From Acanthaster planci (lineage: Eukaryota; Echinodermata; Asteroidea; Valvatida; Acanthasteridae), in the NCBI RefSeq assembly GCF_001949145.1, contig NW_019091634.1:295694-312486 (forward strand): a stretch of DNA of 16,793 nucleotides, given 5' to 3'. This document shows positions 1 to 7,580 of the stretch, piece by piece. A program made the translations under genes and the position numbers. Position 1 is the stretch's first letter, and each line of letters opens with the position of its first letter. Under the pieces are notes generated by a model, which was given only the letters and a program-made list of their open reading frames with translations, did no database searches and had not been told where the DNA came from.

Positions 1-70
1 ACGAGTTTATGATTTTTAAGGCTGCATGTTAAATAAAGTACTGTGATATTGATGACAAAGGTCAACTGAT

Positions 71-1197
71 ACTCAATTCATCTTGACAATCCATGATATT
101 AGTAAGGAATTCAACAACAACAACCCGGTCGACGTTGCATTGCTCGATTTCACTGAAGCATTCGATAAGGTTCCCCACCGTCGTCTATTAGCGAAGCTGC
201 ATTATTATGGTCTAGGGGGAGAAATTACCACTTGTGTGGAAAATTTCCCAAAGGCTCGCACCCAATGTGTCGTTGTCAATGGGCATTTCTCACTCCCTGC
301 ATTGGCAACGTCTGGAGTGCCACAGGGGACTATGACGGGACCTCTTTGGTTCTTATTGTACATCAATGATATGCCAAACAACATCACCTCCAAGACCAGA
401 CTATTTGCAGATGGCTGCATCCTCTACACACCAGTGTCAGCAGACCGAGGTAGGGGCCTACAAGTGCGCTTCAGCATGATCTGCAATCACTAGCAGGCTG
501 GCAAGACATCTGGATGATGGACTTTAATCCCAATAAGTGGGAAGAGGAACCCACCTCAACACTCTTACATCTTTTGTAGCCGCAAGCTGGATTGTGTGGC
601 ATCCCACCCATATCTCGAAGTACATATCTCTAACACTCTAAGTTGGAATGTACACACCCAAGAAGTCGTCTCCAAAGCCCAAAGGGTTCAAAATGTCATA
701 AGAAGAAATCTTTGGAGCTGCGACATGAAAGTGAAGGCAACTGTATATTCGACACTAGTGAGACCTCTGCTTAAGTATGCAACGGCTGCGTGGGATCCCT
801 ATACTAAAACCAATATACAATCATTGGAGAGAGTCCAACGGCAGGCTGCCAGATTTTGTAGCAACAACTACAGTAGGGTCGAGGGCTCTATAACCAGTGC
901 CCTAAATAAGCTGGGTTGGGAAACTCTCTAGTCAAGAAGGAGAAACCAGAGACTTTGTATGCTCTACAAGATGAAATACGGATTGGTTGACGTATAACCT
1001 AGATGAGTTCGTCCAGCCTAACACGAGGAAAACTAGGGGAAATGACGAAAAAATTCTACAAATTCGTCATAAGTCTAAAGCATTCCAGGACTCATGTTTT
1101 TGTTTCCACTATAAAAGACTGGAACAATCTACTCGCTTTCGTTGTACATAGTTCTTCACTGGATGTATTCAAATCCAAGCTAAAGCAGCACCGCTAA
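71..1197 (+). mobile_element. Decayed LINE (non-LTR retrotransposon) reverse transcriptase fragment
   Basis: This is the C-terminal part of a reverse transcriptase of the Jockey/CR1 type, which copies element RNA into DNA at a nicked target. In one frame there is DFTEAFDKVPH (about 143-178), then SGVPQGT, LLYINDMP and the catalytic-box region LFADGCILY (about 400-426). After a shift to frame 1 near 475 comes a segment resembling the LQSLAGW..MDFNPNK region. Frame 2 resumes by 596 with the thumb-like segment (LVRPLLKYATAAWDPY). A stop at 929-931 and another frame change near 1003 precede the C-terminal tail, which ends at 1198. The second Asp of the usual FADD box is Gly, and there are at least three frame breaks, so it is inactive. 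The endonuclease and N-terminal parts are missing, as in typical 5' truncation. Family assignment rests on motif recognition only. It probably sits in an intron of the minus-strand mucin-like gene. Confidence 0.85.
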
Positions 1198-1327
1198 AAT
1201 GATTTGGTCTAGTCATTCCACACGCAGTGCGCTTCTCAGAAGTTAGCGTGGATATGTTTTGGAGGACATTTTGCTGACCAAACCATTCGGATTCAGAAAA
1301 CGTAATGATATTAGAAGCCACTTATAC
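1198..1327. other. LINE 3' flank and start of the intron after exon A
   Basis: No coding signal is seen. The first part is probably the 3' untranslated tail of the LINE. The last bases contain the minus-strand splice donor of exon A (GTATAAG, read from 1327 downward). Confidence 0.4.
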
Positions 1328-1492
1328 CTGTTGTAGTTTGTACTGTGGTGCTCTCTGTTGCAGTTGTTTCAGGCGCAGTAGTCATGACCGTCGTTGTAAA
1401 CACCTCAGTGGTTGTTGGCCGAGGCGTGGTTGTTGTAGGAACCTCTGTTGACGTTACTCGAATTGTTGTTACTTCGGTTGTTGTTGGAAGCT
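1328..1492 (-). CDS. Thr-rich mucin-like exon A (phase 1-1)
   Basis: This is an internal exon of the proposed minus-strand mucin-like gene. It encodes 54 complete residues, 27 of them Thr, with scattered Pro, Glu and Val, such as EVPTTTTPRPTTTEV. A region like this is expected to be densely O-glycosylated and extended, outside the cell. The acceptor lies after a T-rich tract (AATGAAG, exon begins AGCTTCC). The donor is CAG|GTATAAG. The exon is 165 bp. It starts at codon position 2 and ends at codon position 1, so both flanking introns are phase 1, as for exons B to F. A second AG two bases downstream is a possible alternative acceptor but would break this frame. The exon-intron structure is inferred from sequence only. 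The gene continues to the left beyond the window or past the LINE. Confidence 0.6.
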
Positions 1493-1673
1493 CTTCATTG
1501 GAAAAAATATGGAAACCAAAATTAATGATATACTTCCTGTGCAAAACCTTGAAGTCACAATCTGATTACTGGTGTTTATGTTTAAGATACTGTGTTGTCT
1601 TGCCAGAGGCACAGCAAGGCGTGAAAAGAAAAAGATTGTTCGACAACTTGTTTGAAATGAAACTTTGGTTTAC

Positions 1674-1859
1674 TTGTAGACGGTGTCTCTGTAGAGATCT
1701 TGGTGGTTGTCTCCTTAGTTGTAGATGTCGTCGGCGTAGTGCTGACAGTAGTGGTAGTTGTAATGTGCTCAGTTGTTGACGGCATTGTAGCTGTGGTAGG
1801 CACAGTCGTGATCTCTGAAGTCGTTAGATTGGTTGTCGTTGTTTCTGTTGTGGACTCCT
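1674..1859 (-). CDS. Thr-rich mucin-like exon B (phase 1-1)
   Basis: Internal exon with 61 complete residues, 32 of them Thr, including HITTTTTVSTTPTTSTTK; Cys is absent. It is a candidate O-glycosylated mucin segment. The acceptor is convincing: a T/A-rich tract ending TTATTATTAG, with the exon beginning AGGAGTCC. The donor is ACAA|GTAAAC. The exon is 186 bp and is entered and left in phase 1, so it can join directly to exon C upstream and exon A downstream in transcript order. The open frame runs on for about 90 bases past the donor, but with a composition no longer Thr-rich, which supports the donor. The valine-rich frame on the opposite strand is only the complement of these ACN codons. 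Confidence 0.65.
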
Positions 1860-2098
1860 CTAATAATAACAATAATAAAAAGAATTTCCATACTTAATTG
1901 AAACATGATCAACTATTGTATGTACAACAAAAACTGGATGACTTTGTCCGTTTACAAAAAGACAAAACTTTGATCAAATAAATAATTTCTGGAACTGAAA
2001 TTTGAAGTAGAAAAAAAATCGATTTTGGGTTGCATCTGATACTGTCTTAATTTGCCTTAAAAAGGAGAGCTTTTAGATATTGAAATACATCAGCTAAC

Positions 2099-2224
2099 CT
2101 GTCCTTGTTACAACAGTTGTCCTTTTTGTCGTTGTGGCCTCGGGAGAACTAACTACTATTGTCGTGGTCACTCCCTCTGGAGTAGTTTCCTCAGTCACAA
2201 GCTCAGTGGTCGCTGTAGTAGTTT
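2099..2224 (-). CDS. Thr-rich mucin-like exon C (phase 1-1)
   Basis: A short internal exon without an ATG, found by reading the strand and splice borders. It has 41 complete residues, 18 of them Thr, including TTTATTELVTEETTPEGV. The acceptor is GTAAAG followed by AAACTACTAC; the pyrimidine tract is weak. The donor is ACAG|GTTAG. The exon is 126 bp with phase-1 introns on both sides, matching its neighbours. It has more Val, Glu and charged residues than exons A, B and E, but the same Thr clustering. Its function is inferred from composition: an extracellular O-glycosylated linker. The weak acceptor leaves the exact 5' border uncertain. Confidence 0.55.
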
Positions 2225-2522
2225 CTTTACATTCAAAGTGTTAAAACAAAATGAACTTTTTTCCAGCAACTAATTGCAAAGAGTTGGATGATGTTTAAAT
2301 TAAGCCCGATCGTCCTGAAGTCTCCTCCTTTTAAAAGATCAGCTTTGCGAGACTGAAATTGCTCAGCTGTGGAAGTTACTTCATGTTTTGTACGATAATC
2401 ATGCAGAGAAAAGATGTCCTGATATTTCAACCCCATCCTCGGTTATCATGTAAAGTGCAGTTTTACAGTTGTTAGTCAAAGCAATATAGGCCTACGCAGT
2501 CCCATGTCCCACACTAGAGTAC
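2225..2522. other. Intron between exons D and C
   Basis: AT-rich, with no persuasive coding signal on either strand. It contains one TAGGCCTA octamer at 2487-2494, close to the exon D donor. Confidence 0.5.
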
Positions 2523-2759
2523 CTGTTGTTTGTGTCGTAAACAGAGGAGTGCTAATGGCTTTTGTGGTTCCAGTAGTGGGCGTGGATGTCCGAATAGGAG
2601 TGGTTGTTCGGAAAGGCGTGGTGGTCACAATCGGCAATGTTGTCTCAATTGGTGTAGTCGAGACAAGAAGAGTGGTGGTGGACTTTCCCGTTGTTGTCGT
2701 TAGTATAGGCGTTGTAGTAATTGGCTGGGTAGTTGTTTCAACAACAATTGTAGTACTAA
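2523..2759 (-). CDS. Thr-rich mucin-like exon D (phase 1-1), largest PTS exon
   Basis: Internal exon of 237 bp with 78 complete residues, 36 of them Thr, with Pro repeats of the kind TTTPFRTTTPIRTSTP. It is a candidate O-glycosylated mucin segment. The donor is CAACAG|GTACTC. The best acceptor in frame is ACGACAG followed by TTAGTACT, with a pyrimidine tract (TTTTTCTTTTTCCTTT) about 25 bases upstream. In the duplicated copy (exon F) the acceptor lies further upstream, at a position where this copy reads AAAATG instead of AAAGAG, so the AG has been lost here or gained there. Relative to F, exon D has 18 extra bases (six codons) near its 5' end. Entry and exit are phase 1. The 5' border is less certain than the 3' border. 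Confidence 0.6.
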
Positions 2760-3400
2760 CTGTCGTTGGTACGGTTGCATTTTAAAGGAAAAAGAAAAAT
2801 GAGCAGTACGGAAATGCGTCTTACACATTTTCACTCGTAATTTTCCTCAGAAACACAGCGTCAAAATAACCTTTCACAATGCCATGTACAAAAACTGACC
2901 CAGATGGCTTCACTGTGCAAGTATTTCTTACGCTACATCTTTTTTCAAGCATTTTAAGGTGCACCTCATTTAATTTTTACGGAAGAATTTTATGTGCTGT
3001 TTTACGCACACTGACTTACATTATTGTTAATTCTACCATAAGGAAGGAATGGCTTTCGTGTTCCATATTTGGTTTACGACCCCTTTCTCCAGGATGAAGT
3101 GTCTTCCTTACTGAACAAGTTGAAATGTGTGCGTGTGGGAGAGAACTTTTTTAGGAAGTGAAAAAACATTACTTGGAAACGTTATTTCACCTCCCTATGG
3201 AGAGGGGATGATACTTTTTCATACGGATGAAAAATATGGGCGATTCACAAAAGCAAGCCCCAAAGAGTTTGCGCCGCGCCCTCCAATCACAATGTGCAAA
3301 ATCTGTCGACCCTATCCAAAGGAGCATTGGGTTGAGAGATTTTGTGCATTGTAATTGGCCAACGCGTTGCAAACTCTTGGACGCGCGCTATTGTGAAACG
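2714..3400. repeat. Segmental duplication P, copy 1
   Basis: This segment is colinear with 15440-16119 in the same orientation, at roughly 80% identity by eye with small indels. Shared landmarks include TTACACATTTTCACTCGTAA, TTTTACGCACACTGACTTAC, TCTACCATAAGGAAGGAATG and CACCTCCCTATGG. It covers the 5' part of exon D, the intron upstream of it and a complete fold-back element. The arrangement shows that an exon and its upstream intron were duplicated together. I see nothing coding in the intron part. Confidence 0.85.
3244..3397. mobile_element. Fold-back MITE-like element, copy 1 (154 bp)
   Basis: The element is nearly one large inverted repeat. The left end TTCACAAAAGCAAGCC pairs with the right end, which reads GCGCGCTATTGTGAA. 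Internally, CCAATCACAATGTGCAAAAT pairs with ATTTTGTGCATTGTAATTGG around a short central loop near 3312-3330. There is no coding capacity, as expected for a non-autonomous DNA element or snap-back repeat. No clear target-site duplication was seen, so the superfamily is not assigned. A 154-bp copy sits at the same relative place in duplication P copy 2, so the insertion predates that duplication. Confidence 0.75.
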
Positions 3401-3431
3401 TCGGTTTTGAATATTCAGACAATTTACACTG

Positions 3432-4566
3432 TGAAAAAATACATATGTGTGTCTGGAACGTTTGGAATGAAATAAAGTGCTGCACTCTGGGAACGCTAGG
3501 GATGGTCTCGATCTCGGCTGATGAAATCGTTAAAGATATAGGAGAACCCTCTGCAAAAAAATACAACAAAAGTAATAGCACCAAAAGGAACAGGAGAATC
3601 ACAACAGTATTGGCGTCTCTAGGATTGATACCAGAGGAGCAAACCACTTTCTTCCGGGGGGGGGGACATTCAGGGAGGAGTGCTCATTAGCTAAGAACGG
3701 GTAAAAGATTAACAGGGGGCATTTTTTTTCTTTTTTAGGAAAATTGGTGATTTCCAACCTCTTTCATTTGTTTTATTTTGCTCATTTTCCCCCATTTTAG
3801 TCGTTCTTTTTTCAAAAGGCTTGCCCCTTTGCCCCCTCTGGCCCACCATAGTCAATTCAAGAGCACTACTGCAGAGTTAAACGCTAGTTGTCCGTTCGTG
3901 GTTAGGTCTAATATACGAGTTTTACCTTTAGCTGCGGTACAGATGTCGGTGCAGCTCCACACATATGTAATCCGAACATTTTCTGAATCCCCGACAGAAA
4001 TCTCCTTACACTCGCATTTAGAACATCCATCAGTGAAGGGTGCTGACCCTGGCTGAAAAACAAAGTTACGGCTATATGCTAATTCAAATAAATGATCATT
4101 TGAGAATTTCTGTCTTCATTTTAATCGACCTATCCGCATACCTGATTCTACAAAATTACAACAGAGGCAGAAACAAAAACAGTGTCCTGTTTGATGGAAA
4201 AAAAACGGAAAAAATGGAAGAAAACGTACATTTGTGTTTTTACATGTGCACTGAGATGCCTTTTAAGGTACTCTTTTCACTTTGAAATATGCTTTAAGAA
4301 CGCATTTTAGTAACCTTGAATTTGATTTTTCGCTTATTACGTCATATTAAGTTTTCACTCGCAAGTTTTTTATGATCAATCCAATATCCAAATTCCAAGA
4401 ATAAGCACAGCCTCACGTGGTTGGCACTGAACTTGGATAATTTTGTTATCTTCGTTCTATACCACATGCTAGACAAACGATTGACTTCGTTAAGATGTGA
4501 ATACAGGAAAGTTGACAGAAACTTTCCAGGAATAGATATTAGAAATAAAAATAACGTTGAACAACA
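3432..4566. repeat. Segmental duplication R, copy 1 (carries an E-like exon)
   Basis: Direct repeat of 7581-8714 with very high identity. Shared landmarks include TGCACTCTGGGAACGC, GATCTCGGCTGATGAAAT, GAGCACTACTGCAGAGTTAA and TAATTTTGTTATC. It contains exon 4052-3926 plus intron on both sides. Homology stops at 4566, two bases before the only ambiguous base in the window. A run of ten G at 3656-3665 in this copy corresponds to an interrupted G/A tract in copy 2. Confidence 0.9.
3926..4052 (-). CDS. Cys-rich E-like (VWC-like) exon, copy 1 (phase 0-1)
   Basis: This 127-bp exon encodes 42 complete residues: PGSAPFTDG, then GCSKCECKE, then a linker and YVWSCTDIC. The spacing C-x2-C-x-C ... W-x-C-x3-C resembles the small E/VWC-like segment that follows TIL modules in von Willebrand factor and gel-forming mucins. 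The acceptor is strong (CTTTGTTTTTCAG|CCAGGG). The donor is AAAG|GTAAAAC. It enters in phase 0 and leaves in phase 1, so it can join exon D downstream. It cannot be joined in frame to the other E-like exon, which ends in phase 1; a phase 1-to-0 exon such as the TIL-like exon would be needed between them. It differs from copy 2 at 2 of 127 bases, one silent and one Ala/Thr. The domain name is a motif judgement. Confidence 0.6.
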
Positions 4567-4567
4567 A

Positions 4568-4568
4568 N
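4568..4568. other. Ambiguous base (N) at the edge of duplication R
   Basis: This is the single non-ACGT base in the window. It lies two bases past the point where R copy 1 stops matching R copy 2. This may mark a contig join, a collapsed repeat or a base-call conflict, so continuity of the locus here should not be taken for granted. Confidence 0.9.
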
Positions 4569-4772
4569 CCCGTCCATACTTATACTCATTCATTGGAGCT
4601 TACACACTGATACAAATCAAACGTTTGGGTAGGCCTACCACTATCAGGTCATTTTTTTCCTAAAGATAGAAAACACGCTAGCTCCTAATGCTCAACAATT
4701 GGGTATTTGATCCCATTTTCCTTAAAAGTTGAGAAGGGCAGTACTAGGCCTGTTGGTTAAATTGTATGTGCT
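4569..4772. other. Unassigned sequence right of the N
   Basis: No coding region recognised. It contains a TAGGCCTA octamer at 4630-4637 and has no match to the other R copy. Confidence 0.4.
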
Positions 4773-4874
4773 GCCCGATGGATGGGTTATGATAATGCAC
4801 TTTTACATTCTGGTCATGCAACAAGGGCTGCTCTATCCCATGGATTCTCAGATGATACAGTGGTTAAGTTGTCC
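4773..4874 (+). pseudogene. Possible tyrosine-recombinase fragment (DIRS- or Crypton-like)
   Basis: One frame reads MGYDNALLHSGHATRAA followed by LSHGFSDDTVVKL. This resembles the conserved second box of tyrosine recombinases, in which SGH-x2-R is followed by an Ala-rich stretch and a G-[FL]-SD-x2-[IV] motif. The expected GRW after the motif is not present, and I cannot extend the match clearly in either direction. If real, it is a short remnant of a tyrosine-recombinase transposable element. The frame stays open a little further but without recognisable sequence. A chance match remains possible. Confidence 0.35.
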
Positions 4875-5236
4875 TTTTTTCTCCAAGTGTCCCTGGCTCA
4901 CAATTGTAGTTAAATCAATGAAATGAAAATATTATAATTCCAATATAATTGGCATAATGCACCTATTCCAGTTTCACGGAGGAAGTGGGTACGTATGGTC
5001 AGATGGTAATACTGATTATTATTTTTATTTTCTTTTTAGGATTATTTATTCTTACATCTGGAAATCCCTCTTCCCCGGATTAAATCATCTCATACAAAAT
5101 AAAGTCCAAACAAACAGCAGAATATAAATGAATATGTAAAAGCCTCAATTTGTCTTTAAGCCTACATTCATGAACCATATCATATGATGTAATTTACACA
5201 GTGATTAAGTTTGTGCTCTTTTCCCTCTTTGTTTAC
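4875..5236. other. Unassigned AT-rich sequence
   Basis: I see no coding region, repeat or RNA gene here. It ends in a pyrimidine-rich tract (CTCTTTTCCCTCTTTG, around 5217-5232) that could have served the SAM exon downstream, but no AG follows it at a suitable place. Confidence 0.4.
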
Positions 5237-5338
5237 ATGGACATGGTGGCACTTGAGTTATTGACAGAGGCAGACATAGAGCAACTCACTCCCAAAATTG
5301 GTTTACGGGTCAAGTTTGTTGACAAATGGAGGAAACAT
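5237..5338 (+). pseudogene. SAM-domain C-terminal half, exon fragment
   Basis: The 34 codons read MDMVALELLTEADIEQL and then TPKIGLRVKFVDKWRKH. This fits the second half of a SAM (sterile alpha motif) domain: L-x-LTE-x-D-[IL]-x-x-L followed by IG-x-R-x-K-F. SAM domains mediate protein-protein association. A good splice donor follows at once (AAACAT|GTGAGT). The first half of the domain is not directly upstream, and no clear acceptor is seen, so this is either an exon with a degenerate acceptor or an orphan fragment. The first half of a similar SAM domain lies at 16504-16572 on the same strand, but downstream, so the two cannot belong to one colinear gene. It lies in the region between the two R copies, on the strand opposite the mucin-like gene. 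Confidence 0.5.
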
Positions 5339-5394
5339 GTGAGTTTGTAGTATTCTATTTTGGATTGGAAAATGCTGTATTGTGAATAATGCTG

Positions 5395-5907
5395 TGCTAC
5401 AAGTGTTTGAATGAAATATGCGGTGGTGTCAATGGCTTATTCAAGCATTTGAAATACATCCATGGTGTACATTCTGGTACTTCAACAGTTGTTGTATACA
5501 GACAAGACGGTTGCCTGGCAAAATTCCAACACCTTTCATCATAAAGGCGCCGCATTTTGGCAGAACACACAGACACTGCAACAGGTGAATATGCCATGCC
5601 TCAGAGAACATCTGATTCAGAAAATGAAATGCAGACCGAAGGCGATGAGATGACTTCACGGACTGATGAACCACACGATGGCATTGATGATTGCGCATAT
5701 GAAGAGGAGTTATTCGAAACTGTTTCATATTTCATAGCAAGTATGAGAGCGTCAAGTATGCCACACTCTAGCATATAAAAAGTGATACATGAAGTTCAAG
5801 AGCTAATCAAAGTAATAGTTGATCACATGCACAAAAGGTTTAAATTTACCACACAAGAGGTTCAAAGAACTGTGCAGATAGGAGAAGTGTATGTCAATAA
5901 CCTTTAA
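5395..5907 (+). pseudogene. Broken C2H2 zinc-finger-like protein gene
   Basis: The reading frame begins CYKCLNEIC and continues GLFKHLKYIHGVHSG, a C-x2-C ... H-x4-H arrangement of a zinc finger. A second, decayed finger follows (YRQDGCLAKFQHLSS) with its first Cys and final His residues replaced. The rest is an acidic linker (about 5600-5715) and a helix-like region (VIHEVQELIKVIVDHMHKRF). The same frame is broken by stops at 5542-5544, 5776-5778 and 5905-5907. The layout, two fingers then an acidic linker and a helical segment, resembles a multicopy family I recall from marine animals; I cannot name it. An ATG at 5392 could be its start. Its 3' end runs directly into a tandem repeat array. 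Its relation to the SAM fragment 50 bp upstream is unclear. Confidence 0.5.
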
Positions 5908-6897
5908 AAGGTGTTGAAGACCGAGTCTAAATTTGTTTTTGGTATTTAAACTGTTAGTAGAAGCTGCATCAATGTTTCAGTTCGCAAGAAAAATGTAAAT
6001 TTTGTATATTGAAGAAGAGAAGTGTTTGTTTGGTGTTGAAGACGAGCAGATAAAGTTGGGTATTTCATATTTGGAGTAATTGTGCATGTTTCTAAATTAG
6101 AAGCAGATATGCTGCATTCGTATTCTAAAAGGTTCTGTTTTGGATTTTGTTTTGTTGTATTTGTGAAAACACAAGATGTACCCTTTCTATGTTGCAGTGT
6201 ACAAGAAGATATTAAGATCTTCGTAAGGTGTTGAGAAGGAGCAGAACAAAACGGCATTTCCTTTTCTTCTTTTTTATTGAAATATGAAAAAGAGTACATG
6301 TTGTTTCTTTTTTTTTCAGATACAACAAAAAGGAACCACAATAGCATGATTATTTTGAACGATGCTGTAGAACCTGCTACCAGAGTAAGGACCCCGTTTA
6401 AACTTTAAAGGGTTTCTTATTACTGGTAGCATGTGCTGCTTCTTCATTGTAAACATAATGTGCTGTATTAATTTCTGTTTTCTGTACATGCATTGTAAAA
6501 ATACAAATGTAGGAGCTTCACTTGCAAGACAAAATGAGGGCCTCTGTATTGTGGTGAAGACTATATTTTGTTCATTTAAGTTTGTGTATACTTATTTTGG
6601 TAGCAGATCGATGCTGCATTATCATGTTAAAACGTGCTGTTTTGGTTCTTTATTGTTGTATTTGTTCAAACACTGTACATGCTCTTTTTATGTTTCGTGT
6701 TCAAGAAAGAAAGGTCGTTTTTACAGTGTTAAAGCCGAGCAGAAAATGTAGGACATTTCTTATTTTAAGTTTGCGTATGTTTTTAAACTTGTAACAGATG
6801 CTGCATTATTGTCTTAAAGGGTGCTGTTTTGGATTTTGTTTTATGTTGTAATTGTAAAACCACAAGATGTTTCATTTACTTTTCTTTGTTTCAACAT
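5908..6897. repeat. Degenerate tandem array, unit about 190 bp
   Basis: Recurring blocks in the same order define the units: GTGTTGAAGACGAGCAGA (5909, 6034, 6230 degenerate, 6727 degenerate), GCAGATATGCTGCATT (6103, 6602 and 6796 variants) and CTGTTTTGGATTTTGTTTT (near 6135, 6640 and 6823). The last two units are spaced about 191 bases apart. Four to five diverged units are visible, with a disturbed stretch around 6260-6420. The first unit begins within three bases of the last stop of the zinc-finger-like pseudogene, so the array probably grew from the tail of that gene. I see no protein-coding potential in the array itself. Confidence 0.65.
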
Positions 6898-7042
6898 ACA
6901 GTCATACAGCATGTGTGAATAAAAACAGGAGGGAGAAACTTTTTTGTCGAGGCCCTTATTTAATCAATAGTTGGATGAATGTTTACTCATTTGATGGTTA
7001 GATAGAGCACAGTAATAGCTTTTGAAGGGGATTCGTGCCCAA

Positions 7043-7428
7043 CAAATTGTAAAAGTGAATGAGATTAACCAACAAGTGGTCATACACTGGATACATTTGC
7101 TCAACTATTGTATGACTAGATCCCAGTTAATGAGGACTCGTTTCGAATTGTGCCCAACTTATGAGGAAACAAGTAGCCAACAGTTGTGCAACTAATATTA
7201 CCAAATGCAAGGGAAACATCTAATTACCAAATCTTGGGCATAATATCTCAACCAAGGGTTGGGCAGTTTTAAACAACCAATTATCGAGTGGGTAGTTTGC
7301 TTAAATATTTAGGAAAGACATTGACCAACGACCGTTGGGCAAATATTTCCCAATAGATGTACATGTTGACTATTGAACCAATGTTGGGTAATATGTTGGG
7401 CATTTTTTTGCCCAATTTTCTAACAGTG
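7043..7428. repeat. Non-autonomous element with repeated TTGGGCA / CCAAC motifs
   Basis: The stretch is studded with TTGGGCA, TTGGGTA, ACCAAC and their complements at roughly 20-60 base intervals and ends in GCCCAATTTTCTAACAGTG at 7428. Read on the minus strand, that edge begins CACTGTTAGAAAATTGGGCA and matches the plus-strand sequence starting near 16132 (CTGTTAAAAACTCTGGGCAA). This points to two copies of one element family in opposite orientation. It has no coding capacity. The left border is uncertain, and no target-site duplication was found. Confidence 0.5.
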
Positions 7429-7580
7429 TTTTGAACATTCACACAATTCATTCCCATTAACACTGGACTCGACAGGTTGACGCTGATCGAGGTAGGAAGG
7501 GTTTACACGGTGGTCAAACCATAAATTTCTTATATGATTTAAAATTTGATTTTTATCGATTGAAACGTGCATGCCAGTAT
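7429..7580. other. Short spacer between the motif-rich element and R copy 2
   Basis: No recognised feature. The minus strand is open for a while here but shows no family motif. Confidence 0.4.

Noticed and set aside
1345-2785. Valine-rich open frames on the plus strand (1345-1779, 1700-1897, 2504-2785)
   Set aside because: They are the complement of the ACN codons of the minus-strand Thr-rich exons; they have no domain, and the splice signals lie on the other strand.
3127-3475. Overlapping frames around 3127-3475 and 3187-3372 as small genes
   Set aside because: They fall on the fold-back element and its flanks; the frames on both strands mirror each other because the DNA is palindromic.
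3312-3690. Minus-strand frame 3647-3312 with a Leu/Phe-rich stretch as a signal peptide; likewise 7794-7420
   Set aside because: Leu-rich stretches arise from a plus-strand A/G-rich tract; neither frame joins in phase to a neighbouring exon, and no splice sites support them.
5237-5907. SAM fragment and zinc-finger-like region as one intact gene
   Set aside because: The intervening 50 bases lack a convincing acceptor, and the zinc-finger frame has three stops.
5908-6897. The about 190-bp array as a CRISPR
   Set aside because: Units are long, diverged and contiguous with no unique spacers, and the setting is eukaryotic.
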